Positions 52,477-63,871 of a stretch of DNA of 64,000 nt are shown piece after piece. The translations under genes and the position numbers were made by a program. Source of the stretch: Limnoperna fortunei (lineage: Eukaryota; Mollusca; Bivalvia; Mytilida; Modiolidae). Location: assembly GCA_944474755.1 (NCBI GenBank), contig OX104123.1, positions 15,132,275 to 15,196,274 of the forward strand. The letters run 5' to 3'. The first letter of the stretch is position 1. Each line of letters starts with the position of its first letter. The notes below the pieces were generated by a model. That model was not told where the DNA came from and searched no databases. It was given only the letters and a program-made list of their open reading frames with translations.

Positions 52477-52856
52477 TACAGTCTCGTGCCAAAAGTATTC
52501 GCGGAAAAATGGCCGACGTCATCTTGGAGTTATCTCGCCTTGAATAGTAAAACAAGCAAAAAATATTAAAATAAAGCTGTGACTTACCTTAATATTTTGT
52601 TAGGTGTCCCTTGGATCTTATGCATGCCAAAACTCTCCTTGGAATGGAATTATATAAGTTTTGTACATATTCAAGCGTGAAGTTTTGCCAGATGTCAAAC
52701 AATTCCAGGGGTTTTGTTGTTGTCATAACACGTATTTGTATAGTTCTTTTAATTCTAAGCCAACAGTTTTCTATGATATTAATGCATTTTAATTTTAGCA
52801 GTTTGTAAAAAAAAAGCGAAAATACTTTTCGTAAATTCCCAATGCATTCTGAGTAG
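52477..52856 (-). mobile_element. Tc1/mariner element remnant, 3' end
   Basis: Includes a Tc1-like terminal repeat after a TA dinucleotide (TA at 52477-52478, then CAGTCTCGTGCCAAAAGTATTC), and on the minus strand the C-terminal end of a transposase whose stop lies at 52589, about 110 bp inside that terminus. This is the normal Tc1 layout. The opposite terminal repeat was not found to the right, and the element is interrupted by the 483 bp insertion at 52857. I judge it a 5'-truncated, inactive copy. It appears older than the hAT-like insertion. Confidence 0.75.
52589..52792 (-). pseudogene. Tc1-like transposase C-terminal fragment
   Basis: The frame (open on the minus strand from 52915 to 52589) ends with residues YNSIPRRVLACIRSKG and then HLTKY, matching the well-known C-terminus of Tc1-family transposases. 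About 40 residues earlier IIENCWLRIKR corresponds to the NPIENxWxxLKR segment that carries the third catalytic acidic residue of the DDE triad, so that glutamate is still present. Everything N-terminal to about LKLKCIN, including the DNA-binding region and the first two aspartates, is missing or unrecognisable. It cannot encode an active enzyme. It is the only protein-level homology I recognise in the window. Confidence 0.75.
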
Positions 52857-53339
52857 TAGTGTTGGGGAATCGGAAAATTTTCATAATCGATTATCGGAAA
52901 TAATCGAAAAGACATAATCGATTAATAATCGGAAAATCTTTTTTAGTGTATCAATTAACATTGCTTAAATTGTCTCTTTACTAAAACATTGTTTTTTTCT
53001 GCTTAATAAAACAATTTTTAAATTTTTTGCCTTTTTTTATCATTGGCCTTCTTGAATTAGGTAGCATTTTGTTTAAATGCTATTTTAGATATCAGGACCA
53101 TTAAAAAAGTTGTTGTTATTTGGGTCATGATCGACCGCTTCGACCTTGTCATCCATTTTACTATACCCGGAAACGGATCGGACAGGTTAATTACAGAACA
53201 AAACCGAACAGAATTGAATTTCCGTATTTCGATCGGCGATGTCTGCGACATCCGATTTTTATTTTGAACATCGATTAGTAAGATCGGCGGGTGAAAAACG
53301 ACAGTTTATCGATTGTAGGCGATAATCGTTCCATCACTA
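52857..53339. mobile_element. Non-autonomous hAT-like element, 483 bp
   Basis: Flanked by a perfect 8 bp direct repeat CTGAGTAG (52849-52856 and 53340-53347), the usual hAT target-site duplication length. The ends are inverted and similar: TAGTGTTGG on the left, CCATCACTA on the right (complement TAGTGATGG). The interior is rich in ATCGATTATCG-type words, seen near both ends. There is no transposase frame, so it would have moved with an enzyme made elsewhere. It lies within or directly beside the Tc1 remnant, and removing it restores GCATTCTGAGTAGCCCAGG. Confidence 0.85.
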
Positions 53340-53438
53340 CTGAGTAGCCCAGGATTTTTTTTCTAATGATCATATTTTGGGTCTCGTGCAATTTGGCAGA
53401 ATCTGTACATTAGTGAGCTTCGCTTCACTCGCATATTA

Positions 53439-53569
53439 GTACATTGTCAAAAAATATACAGTTTATTTGTACGAGCCTTAGAAATAGGTAGAAATGCGAG
53501 CCTCTGCCGAACATTTCTTACCTGTTTTGCAACGAGTATAAATAAACTTTATATTTTCTGAAAATGTAC
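53439..53569. repeat. Foldback/MITE-like inverted repeat
   Basis: The left arm (53439-53475, GTACATTGTCAAAAAATATA...) and right arm (53533-53569, ...TATTTTCTGAAAATGTAC) are inverted copies at roughly 80 percent match. An inner pair, AGGTAGAAATG and CATTTCTTACCT, extends the fold. Just left of it AGTGAGCTTCGCTTCACT is a smaller palindrome. Size and shape suit a short foldback element or MITE, but no target duplication was identified. Confidence 0.65.
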
Positions 53570-54300
53570 GAATATTGTTTTTTTTATTCTGCTAACAGAA
53601 AATACCTTTTATACTATTGGAAAACAGGAAAAAGTGCACTTTAAGCCGGTTTTTTACTTGAAATTTCGACGCGTATTCGAATGATAGCCAGCCATCGCAA
53701 ACAAATATCATATTCGACAACAAGACGTAAACCAGAATAGAATACTAAATATCCTTAGAAGTTTATACAAATGTACCAGAAGCTGACGTCATTACTTACA
53801 AAAAAAGTTTAGCTTTATTCATAGGGTCGTATTTGTATATTTGAAGCGGTAGTTGCAGAATAAAAAATAATGTGTGTTGCCCACATTGGTTGATCATGTG
53901 TACTTCAGGGGAATCAGGCCTTTAGAAATTTCAGTGTTGACAACTTACTACAATTACCATGAAGCAATCTTAAATCTTAGTCTAATTATGTATTTTTACT
54001 GTTGTGCAAAATCAGGATGAATAAAATAATAAAAAATCATCCAAGAAATCGTATAAAATTTATAAAAAAATGTGTGCCTCCCAAAAATCCAACCCTACGT
54101 CCTCGTCGTGGGAGGTGGATACTTATGCAAAGTATAAGGTACATTGTATACTTTGCACAAGTAGCTAACAGGGCTCTGGTAAAATTTTCATTTATTTTTT
54201 GCAGGTAATCTTTGATTTTTCAGTGGGAGCTTGGTAAAATTGAAAAATGTTGTCATTGATTTATCAAAAGTAAGTACAGGTGTATTAATAAGTTTATTTC
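53570..54300. other. Non-repeat interval with two nested hairpins, no gene
   Basis: AT-rich DNA without recognised genes. A 68-codon frame from 54002 is lysine/arginine-rich by composition and has no family signature. Within it are CCTCCCA (54077-54083) paired with TGGGAGG (54109-54115), and a 10 bp perfect stem GCAAAGTATA (54127-54136) with TATACTTTGC (54147-54156). These may be a structured RNA or remnants of a small inverted-repeat element; neither is demonstrated. Confidence 0.5.
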
Positions 54301-54702
54301 TAAACATTTATGGCTGCTCTTGCTCAATGGTTTGAACTTTTGCCTATGACCTCTGACTTGAGGTGTTTAAATTGAAGGTCTATTCTTAATGATCACAAAA
54401 GTATACATGTTTACTATATTATCTGTAATGGTTAACAGTTTAAGTTATCAACAAAAGCTTATTTTACTAAACTGGTTTCTTTATTATCTCTGACAGTTTT
54501 CAAATTAAAAGCCAAAAACTAATTAACCTAAACGTCAATAGTGCAATGAGTGTGTTGCTAAGGACTTTGATGCATGTTGCCAGGGAAAAACCAACCTTCC
54601 GGTTCAGAAATGACATAAAACATATAGATTATGAAAATGTATGGTTGCTAAGTGGTATTCTTGTTATGGTGTCACCTTGACCTTGGACTCGAATTAAAGC
54701 TC
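54301..54702 (+). repeat. Diverged head/body of an old family module (F1 part 1)
   Basis: Weak but collinear similarity to the A/C left body: CTCAATGGTTTGAACTTTTG, AAATTGAAGGTC, ATGTTTACTATATTATCTG, GTTGCTAAGGACTT, CCTTCCGGTTC. The order partly repeats, suggesting two degraded fragments. No head hairpin is visible. Confidence 0.6.
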
Positions 54703-55525
54703 TTATACTGTTTTTAACATGCTAGCCCTGAGTGGAGAACAGGGCCCTTTTTGGGTTCATAGTTTTATATGCAACTATGATTGTATAAAAACCGGGAACC
54801 AGTTTTTTTTGTTTATTTGTTTGTTTGTTTATTTTTCTGTTTTAACTGTATGTTTTGTATTTTAATGACTTTTCTTTACTTGTAGAAGAAAATCAGATTT
54901 ATGGTAAAAGGCAAAGAAATGCACTAGCTGGAGTCACGTGACATTGTTATATAATATCACGGAGATAGTTTGAATTTCTCATACTAGGGAGTAACCATGG
55001 TCCTGAACAGACCTATATATGACATGATGCACGATCTTTAATCTCAGTGATTGTTTAATCCAGGACGACACGGATTATTATCAACGGAGCATGCCGACGA
55101 TTATTGGAAGAGGTTTTCGCTTTATTTCAAAGGAATTTCACACTGTAAAATAAGGACACGAGGCACATAGCAGACGACTGAATACACAAAAATTCACGTC
55201 GGAAATTGTTTCATATTGATTAAAATGTGAGGTAAAATGCAGTTCGGATAGTTAAAACAACTTGTTGAGAAACGATTTACACTATGATTCACTGACGATA
55301 ACTGAAATGGACATCACAGCAGACGAAATTTACAAATAAGGGGGAGGGGGTGGTCATGTGCTTCAATCTGTGATTTAAAGGATTTATTGAGTCGTATACT
55401 TTGAGGAAATACGTTTTCAGACTGAAATCCACATTCTAAACGGAAATTATCTTCTATTTAGCTAACAAAGTAAGTTGATTAAATTTAGTGTTTTGGTCAT
55501 GTATATTGAAAAAATGTACACTATG
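54703..55525 (+). repeat. Diverged copy of the B core (F1 part 2)
   Basis: Collinear with about 3350-4190 of B1 but with many substitutions and indels. It keeps the right arm of the GC-rich hairpin (CATGCTAGCCCTGAGTGGAG), the TATA-like TATAAAAACCGGGAACCAG, the TTTG repeats, GTCACGTGAC (54933-54942), TATATGACATGATGCACGATC and AAGTAAGTTGATTAAATTTAG. It lacks the poly-C run, the heat-shock-like motif, the left hairpin arm, the palindrome array and everything after TACACTATGAA, where a monomer array begins abruptly. It could be an older relative of B, useful for asking which parts are conserved. Confidence 0.82.
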
Positions 55526-57222
55526 AAACGGTTTGTCGCACAGTTTTCAACCCTGTATATCTAATGTAGATCTCAATGAGAGAAACATTTTTCTAGTATA
55601 TTGTCTGCTTCAATATTTTATGGTTTTTGAGTTATATTAAAAACAAAATTTAGCCGAAACTTGTCAAGGGCCATAACCTCGAAAACGGTTTGTCGCACAG
55701 TTTTCAACCAATTATATGAAATGTAGATCTCAATGAGAGAAACATTTTTCTGATATAATTGTCTGCTTCATTTTGTATGGTTTTTGAGTTATATTGAAAA
55801 CAAAATTTAGCCGAAACCTGTCAAGGGCCATAACCTCGAAAACGGTTTGTAGCACAGTTTTCAACTATTTATATCAAATGTAGATCTCAGTGAGAGAAAC
55901 ATTTTTCTAGTATATTGTCTGCTTCAATTTTTTATGGTTTTTGAGTTACATTGAAAACAAAATTTAGCTGAAACTTGTCAAGGGCCATAACCTCGAAAAC
56001 GGTTTGTCGCACAGTTTTCAACCAATTATATGAAATGTAGATCTTAATGAGAGAAACATTTTTCTGATATATTGTCTGCTTCAATTTTTTATGGTTTTTG
56101 AGTTATATTGAAAACAAAATTTAGCCGAAACCTGTCAAGGGCCATAACCTCGAAAACGGTTTGTCACACAGTTTTCAACTATTTATATCAAATGTAGATC
56201 TCAACGAAAGGAACATTTTTCTAATATATTGTCTGCTTCAATTTTTTTATGGTTTTCGAGTTATATTGAAAACAAAATTTAGCCGAAACCTGTCAAGGGC
56301 CATAACCTCGAAAACGCTTTGTTGCACAGTTTTTGACTCTATATATCAAATGTAGATCGCAATGAGAGGAACATTTTTCTAATATATTGTCTGCTTCAAT
56401 TTTTGATGGTTTTTGAGTTATATTGAAAACAAAATTTGCCGAAACTTGTCAAGGGCCATAACCTCGAAAACGGTTTGTCGCACAGTTTTCAACTATTTAT
56501 ATCAAATGTAGATCTCAATGAGAGGAACATTTTTCTAGTATATTGTCTGCTTCAATATTTTATGGTTTTTGAGTAATATTGAAAACAAAATATAGCCGAA
56601 ACCTGTCAAGGGCCATAACCTCGAAAACGGTTTGTTGCACAGTTTTCAACCAATTATATGAAATGTAGATCTCAATGAGAGAAACATTTTTCTCATATAT
56701 TGTCTGCTTCAATTTTTTATGGTTTTTGAGTTACATTGAAAACAAAATTTAGCTGAAACTTGTCAAGGGCCATAACCTCAAACGGTTTGTCGCACAGTTT
56801 TCAACCAATTATATGAAATGTAGATCTTAATGAGAGAAACATTTTTCTGATATATTGTCTGCTTCAATTTTTTATGGTTTTTGAGTTATATTGAAAACAA
56901 AATTTAGCCGAAACCTGTCAAGGGCCATAACCTCGAAAACGGTTTGTCACACAGTTTTCAACTATTTATATCAAATGTAGATCTCAACGAAAGGAACATT
57001 TTTCTAATATATTGTCTGCTTCAATTTTTTTATGGTTTTCGAGTTATATTGAAAACAAAATTTAGCCGAAACCTGTCAAGGGCCATAACCTCGAAAACGC
57101 TTTGTTGCACAGTTTTTGACTCTATATATCAAATGTAGATCGCAATGAGAGGAACATTTTTCTAATATATTTTCTGCTTCAATTTTGTATGGTTTTTGAG
57201 TTATATTGAAAACAAAATTTCA
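55526..57222 (+). repeat. Ten-monomer type alpha array (F1 part 3)
   Basis: GTCAAGGG words at 55663, 55820, 55977, 56134, 56292, 56448, 56605, 56762, 56917 and 57075 (spacing 155-158 bp). Monomers are type alpha (GGCCATAACCTCGAAAACGG) and vary more than in B. A three-monomer block is duplicated: 55916-56388 and 56701-57171 match almost completely at an offset of 785 bp, five monomers, with a 2 bp deletion in the second copy. The two 64-codon frames at 56161 and 56944 are by-products of that duplication. Confidence 0.88.
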
Positions 57223-57660
57223 ATGGCGGCCATTTTGAAAATGGTGGACCAAAAAAAAATTTTGATCCGATAGATGTAATTAGGACCCTCATATCTACAT
57301 GGAAACCAATTTTTGTGGAAATCGAACAACTTTGACATTTTTGACAAACTTCGCGTGAAAATCGCGTAAACAGGAAGTTGAACAATAAAATTTTTTTTGG
57401 GTGATTAATCATTGTCAGAAGTCAGGTGACAATTTCCACACCTTAAAGTTTTGATATCGGCTATGGTTTAAAAGTTTAATTGAAAACAAGGGTAAACAGT
57501 GTTTGGGGAGATAACTCCGTTACTAAAAATGGATCGGTTTCGCAGGGTGACTCAGGTCGAGCCCAGGTAGTGTCTGTTAAGTGTGCCAAGTTTCAAAGCG
57601 ATACGTCAAGACACTTTTTCGACATCTGCGGCGGAAAAGAAGAAGAATAAAAATAATAAT
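57223..57660 (+). repeat. F-type tail 1
   Basis: Starts at the CAATGGCGGCCATTTTG motif with CCATTTTGAAAATGG (57230-57244), then GATCCGATAGATGTAAT, AAACTTCGCGTGAAAATCGC, GTGTTTGGGGAGATAACTCC, TCGCAGGGTGACTCAGG, and GCGGCGGAAAAGAAG before an AAT-rich end. It parallels the A/B tail in order (GTTTGGG.AGATAACTC, TCGCAGGGT, GGCGGAA, AAT) but is a distinct version. A 77-codon minus-strand frame (57179-57412) recurs in F tail 2 and looks incidental. Confidence 0.8.
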
Positions 57661-58602
57661 TAAACAGAAACCTGTCAAGGGCCATAACCTCGAAAACGGT
57701 TTGTCGCACAGTTTTGGACCCTTATATCAAATGTAGATCTCAACGAGAGGAACATTTTCCTGATATATTGTCTGCTTCAATTTTGTATGGTTTTTGAGTT
57801 ATATTGAAAACAAAATTTAGCCGAAACCTGTCAAGGGCTATAACCTCGAAAACGGTTTGTCGCACAGTTTTCAACAGTATATATCAAATGTAGATCATAA
57901 TGAGACGAACATTTTTCTAATATATTGTCTGCTTCAATTTTTTTTGGTTTTTGAGTTATATTGAAAACAAAATTTAGCCGAAACCTGTCAAGGGCCATAA
58001 CCTCGAAAACGGTTTGTCGCACTGTTTTCAACAGTATATATCAAATGTAGATCTCAATGAGAGGAACATTTTTCTCATATATTGTCTACTTCAATTTTGT
58101 ATGGTTTTTGAGTTATATTGAAAACAAAATTTAGCCGAAACTTGTCAAGGGCCTTAACCTCGAAAACGGTTTGTCGCACAGTTTTCAACTATTTATATCA
58201 AATGTAGATCATAATGAGAGGAACATTTTTCTAATATATTGTCTGCTTCAATTTTTTATGGTTTTTGAGTTATATTGAAAATAAAATTTAGCCGAAACCT
58301 GTCAAGGGCCATAACCTCGAAAACGGTTTGTCGAACAGTTTTCAACCAACTATATCAAATGTAGATCTCAACGAGAGGAACATTTTTCTAATATATTGTC
58401 TGCTTCAATCTTTTATGGTTTTTGAGTTATATTGAAAACAAAATTTAGCCGAAACCTGTCAAGGGCCATAACTTCGAAAACGGTTTGTCGCACAGTTTTC
58501 GACACTATATATCAAATGTAGATCTCAACGAGAGGAACATTTTTCTCTTATATTGTCTGCTTCAATTTTGTATGGTTTTTGAGTTATATTGAAAACAAAA
58601 TT
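57661..58602 (+). repeat. F2: six-monomer type alpha array, no head
   Basis: Begins TAAACAGAAACCTGTCAAGG directly after the AAT-rich end of F tail 1, so the head and left body are missing. Words at 57674, 57830, 57987, 58144, 58301 and 58458 (156-157 bp). Confidence 0.88.
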
Positions 58603-59047
58603 TCAATGGCGGCCATTTTGGAAATGGTGGACCGAAAAAAAATTTGGATCCGATAGATGTAATAAGGACCCTCATATCTACTTGGAAACCAATTTTTGTG
58701 GAAATCGAACAACTTTGACATTTTCGACAAACTTCGCGTGAAAATCGCGTAAACAGGAAGTTGATCGATAAAAATTTTTTTGCGTGATTAATCATTGTCA
58801 GATGTCAGGTGACAATTTCCATACCTTAAAATTTTGATATCGGTTACGGTTTAAAAGTTTAATTGAAAACAAGGGTAAACAGTATTTGGGGAGATAACTC
58901 CGTTTCTAAAAATAGCTCGGTTTCGCAGGGTGACTCAGGTCGAGCCCAGCTAGTGTCGGTTAAGTGTGCCAAGTTTCAAAGAGATATGTCAAGACACTTT
59001 TTTGACATCTGTGGCAGAAGAAAAAAAATAATAATAATAATAATAAT
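58603..59047 (+). repeat. F-type tail 2
   Basis: Second copy of the F tail, offset about 1383 bp from the first, with scattered substitutions (GGCCATTTTGGAAATGG, TTGATCGATAAAAAT). Ends GTGGCAGAAGAAAAAAAATAA, then (AAT)n, followed by the B11 palindromes. A 77-codon frame from 58863 continues into the palindromes and is not a credible gene. Confidence 0.8.
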
Positions 59048-62000
59048 CATAAGAAATACAGTAAGGTCTTTCCCTCGGAAAGGGGAAAGACCTTAATAAT
59101 AATAATCATAAGAAATACAGTAAGGTCTTCCCACTGGAAGTGGGAAAGACCTTAATAATCATAAGAAATACAGTAAGGTCTTCCCACTGGAAGTGGGAAA
59201 GACCTTAATAATAATCAGAAGAAATACAATAAGGTCTTCCCACTGGAAGTGGGAAAGACCTTAATAATAATAATAATCAGAAGAAATACAGTAAGGTCTT
59301 CCCACTGGAAGTGGGAAAGACCTTAATAAAAGGACATTTGTTCAGTAGAACAAATGCACAGGAAGGTCTTTCCCTCGTTATCGTTTCTATAGGAAAAACT
59401 GGCGTTAAACGTTAAACAAGAGGTCCCAGAGGGTGAAAATCTATCATTTTACATCGTAATATACCCGTATACCCCCCCCCCCCCCCCGCCTCCCCGGGGG
59501 GTTTCTATTCCATTGTTTCTAGAACGTTCTTATTACAAAATTGAAGGAAAAAAAAGGGCCCGGCCCCTCCACCCCAGGGCCAGCATGATTTATTGTTTTT
59601 GACATGCTGTCCCTGGGTGGAGAGTTGGGCCCTTTTTGGGTTCATAGTTTTATATGCAACTATGATTATATAAAAACCGGGAACCAGTTTTTTTGTTTAT
59701 TTGTTTGTTTGTTTACTTTTCTGTTTTTAACTATATGTTTGGTATTTTAATGACTTTTCTTGACTTGTAGGGGAAGAGAAAGCAGGGGTCACCACACTCT
59801 AAAAAAGTAGGGAGAAGTGACTTCTCCCTGGCAGCCAAACAGGGAGAAGTCAGGCCATGATAGGGAGACTTCAGGGAGACACAGGGAGAAGTCAGGGGGA
59901 CCGTATTAATAATTAATTTCGCTGTAGTTACGTACATTTTTCATTATTTACATCAATTTCCAGGATTATTTCTCTTGTGTTTTTAAACCATAACACACTT
60001 AGATTAAGTTTTATTTCTTTCTTTTTCATTATTCATGGTATGCAGTTTCAAACAGCACATAACCTGGACCGCATAACCTTTATCAAAATAATAATCAATG
60101 AAAAAAGCACCAGATATAGGGACTATTTTCCTATCTACTTCAGTACTTGTAGCCATACAAGGTATTCACAAATAAAAATAGATCAACAAAAATATTTGTA
60201 TATGTGTTGATATAAACTTCATTCATTAGTTCTTGTATATCATAATATTCCTAACAGTTTGTTATGCACATTCCATGTTTATCTGAGCAAAATTTCCAAA
60301 GATGATAGATAGAATAACATTACATTAAACCCAGAAATAATTCTTCTGTTCAGCACACTTCCACTTGGACAAAGTTGTGCTGATCCAAATTGCTTCATGG
60401 GACATCTATCTACAGAACTAATCATGATGTCAATAATTACTGTACATCTTTATTCTTTCAAGTGCAGCTCATATATTTATCAAAGAAAATTGTTTAAGTA
60501 CAATACACTTTGAAAGAACTGAAGTTTGAAACTAATTAAAGGAGTTAGTTTATACAAAAATTACGATTTTTCATTACGGGCCGTTGTACATTACTTTTCT
60601 TCGTTGTTCACTTCCGGTAATTAGTCACATCCGGTAAATAAACAAATGGCGCGTAATACATTTGAAAGGCGTAAATCGTTTGAAAATATGTTAAATACGC
60701 ATATTGTTTGCCGTTTTTCATTGGAATTACACATTTACTGATAAATTGATAGCCAGGGTGAATTATTTGAACCAGATTTACAAGTATGATTTACATCTTA
60801 TGTGAACCATCGGGCGACTTGAGGGAAATAACAGGGCGACTTCGACTTCGCTTTTGAGGAGCCTTAGGGCGACTTCAGGTCCTAGTAGGGCGACTTTGTC
60901 GCCCACTTCGCCCAGTGTGGTGAGCCCTGGAAAGAGATTTATGGTAAAAGGCAAAGAACAGAACTGGCTGGAGTCACGTGACATTGTTATATAATATCAC
61001 GGAGATAGTTTTATTTTATCATTCTAGGGAGTTACGATGGTCTGAACGGACCTATATATGACATGATGCACGATCTGTAATCTCAGTGATTGTTTAATTC
61101 AGGACGACACGGATTAATATCAACGGAGCATTGTTTCAATTTGTTATTGTTTCAGATCGATCATTTAAAGACATTTTTCAAATTATTTCATAGGAATTTC
61201 ACGCTGGAAAATAAGGACACGAGTCACGTAGCAGACGACCGAATAAACAAAAATTCACGTCGGAAATTGTTTCAATTTGATTCAAATGTGAGGTAAAATG
61301 CAGTTCGGATAGTTAGAACAACTTGTTGAGAAAGGATTTACACTATGATTCACTGACGATAACTGAAATGGACATCACAGCTGACGAAATTTACAAATAA
61401 GGGGGAGGGGTGGTCATGTGTTTCAATCTGGGATTTGGAGGATTTATTGACTAGCATACTTTGAGGAAATACGTTTTTAGACTGAAATCCACATTCTAAA
61501 CGGAAAATATCTTCTTTTTACCTAACAAAGTAAGTTGATTAAATTTAGTGTTAACTTTGGTCATGTATGATGTATATTGAAAAAATGTACACTATGAACA
61601 TGATGAAAGTAGACCAAACTACATAACATTTTATGCAAAACTTATTTTGTCATACATCTTGGTATTTTTAATTGATTGTCTCCATACAATATTATTATTA
61701 TGATTCAGAAATAACTTTGTACTCATTTTTAATGGAGAAACACACTAAAATGGGACACAACAGCTTTACATATTTTAAATTTAATAATTAAACAATAAGG
61801 AAAAGAGGGAAACTTGTAGAAATCAAAAGGTTTTGTTTTAACTTTGGATTAAAAGTGTCGATTTAGGCTATTGTCACAGTGTTGAACATTTTTTCATGAA
61901 AATCTAAGAATATAGTGTACCATTTTTAAAGTAATTGCACTTAAATTGCTAATTTCTGTATATATGTTCAAGTTAACATCATTTCAATCATTTTAATAAT

Positions 62001-63871
62001 TATCACATTTGGTTTAATACAGCAATTTTGCAACAAAGTGCATGTTTTCTTCACTCGACACATAATTACGCATTGTAGGAACTGGCTCAATGTTCATTAT
62101 TTTATCAATTTTTGTTTAATACAGAAATTTTGTAACAAAGTGCATGTTTTCTTCACTCGACACATAATTACGCATTGTAGGAACTCACTCAATGTTCATG
62201 ATTTTATCAATTTTTGCCAAAAGTTAGTTTTTTATGTTACAAAAAGTACATGTAGTATGTACTTAAAATTTGAAATTAGTGTTTAAGCCATTTTGAAATG
62301 TCCATCATTGAAAATTTTTAAGTCTCATATGATTACCCCTTTCTAAGCCAAAAAGTACTAATCTTGATACATATTAATTCTTAGTTGTTTTTTTTCGCTC
62401 GACAAGTCTTATCAGGTCCATATCAAATGAGCTCGAAGATATAAGATACTCTCTAGATACTGGTTATGTGTTACGTTTTATATATTGTAACACTTCTTAG
62501 TGTCTGGACAGGTCTGATTAATTGCAGCAAAGATGTGTATTTTTTTTATCGTGATGCATGTTTTCCTTTATATTCATGAGCTTTGGTCAAAAAGCTAGGC
62601 AGATTCTTCGCACACGACATATGACCATGTTAACTATATTATCTCTAACCGTTTTCAAGTTTTAACCAAAAAACGGAATAACTCACACATGTCAAGGGCT
62701 GTTACTCGAAAACGGTTCATCGCACACCTTTGGTTCAAATGTACCAAATGAAGGTCTCGACAAAATTTAGCATATACGTGTCAAGGGCCATAACCTGGAA
62801 AACTGTTTGTCACACAGTTTTCGACACTATATATCAAATGTAGATCTCAACGAGAGGAACATTTTTCTCATATATTGTCTGCTTCAATTTTGTATGGTTT
62901 TAGAGTTATATTGAAAATAAAAGTTAGCCGAAACCAGTCAAGGGCCATAACCTCGAAAACGGTTTGTCGCACAGTTTTCAACTATTTATATCAAATGTAG
63001 ATCTCAATGAGAGGAACATTTTTCTCATATATTGTCTGCTTCAATTTTGTATAGTTTTTGAGTAATATTGAAAACAAAATTTAGCCAAAACCTGTCAAGG
63101 GCAATAACTCCTAAACGGTTCATTGAACAATTTTTGACATAAAAGACCAAATGTAGGTCTCAATGAGAGGAACATTTTTCTTATATATTGTCTGCTTCAA
63201 TTTTGTATGGTATTTGAGTAATATTGAAAACAATATTTAGCCGAAACCTGTCAAGGGCAATAACTCCTAAATGGTTCATTGAACAATTTTTGACATAGAA
63301 GACCAAATGTAGGTCTCAATGAGAGGAGTATTTTTCCAATTTATTGTCTGCTTCTATCTTTTACAGTTTTCGAGTTGTTATGATAACAAGATTGGAGGCC
63401 TAAGGTCGAGGTCATATCTGAACTTTGACCTTGAGATTTTCTTGAAGGTAATATCACAGGACAACAAATGGTGAAGACCCAAGGTGTTTTCGACTTCCAG
63501 TTTGTGAGTTTTGGTGATGACCGGAGTCATTGAAACATTCAAGGTATACCGCTCGCCTTCGCTCGACAAAATTTTTTGGCCAAATTATGGCACAAAGTTG
63601 TCTCAAAAGTTCCTTAACATTTCTCACTTTTCAGTTTTTCTCTAAATTTTATAGTTTCTGAGTTAACCTGATAACAAGGTTTTCGGTGTTTGGGCAGATA
63701 ACTCTGTAAAGAAAAAGTTTTCGGTGTCGCAGGGTCAAATCTGAACAGGTCTTAAGAGTACGATACTTGGTTTGAAAGATCAAAATGATATGTCGCGAAC
63801 CCTTTTTTATGGACTGTTTTGAAAATGTGGCGGAAAAAAAAAGGAAGAATAATAATAATAATAATAATAAT
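59048..63871 (+). repeat. Module B11 (B-II) interrupted by a hAT-like insertion
   Basis: Five palindromes (the first a CCCTCGG variant), a 16-base poly-C run, an intact heat-shock-like motif at 59517-59529, the long hairpin and the TATA-like box. The copy is then split at GAAGAGAAAG by the 1147 bp element at 59783 and resumes at GAAAGAGATTTATGG. Without the insertion and its duplicated GAAAG the length is 3672 bp, like B7 and B8. Five monomers and a B-II tail follow. Only this copy has the insertion, so insertion came after B11 split from its sisters. Confidence 0.92.
59783..60929. mobile_element. Non-autonomous hAT-like element, 1147 bp
   Basis: Terminal inverted repeats of 16 bp: CAGGGGTCACCACACT on the left and AGTGTGGTGAGCCCTG on the right (complement CAGGGCTCACCACACT, one mismatch). 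The 5 bp direct repeat GAAAG flanks it (59778-59782, 60930-60934), and removing the element plus one GAAAG restores the B sequence exactly. CAGGG termini are typical of hAT elements; a 5 bp duplication fits only some hAT groups, so the superfamily is tentative. Subterminal motifs are striking: AGGGAGAAGT-g-ACTTCTCCCT (59809-59829) with more AGGGAGA words on the left, and AGGGCGACTT words with GGGCGAC-ttt-GTCGCCC (60888-60904) on the right. The AT-rich middle has no transposase; frames at 59977 and elsewhere are short and unrecognised. Confidence 0.88.

Noticed and set aside
52611..52808. 65-codon plus-strand frame near 52.6 kb
   Set aside because: It is the antisense shadow of the Tc1 transposase fragment on the minus strand.
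54002..54208. 68-codon basic frame (MCKIRMNKIIKNHPRNRIKF...)
   Set aside because: Short, runs through two hairpins, no family signature, composition explained by AAA/AGA-rich DNA.
58863..59096. 77-codon frame crossing from F tail 2 into the palindrome array
   Set aside because: It contains a run of isoleucines from the AAT tract and spans a module junction.
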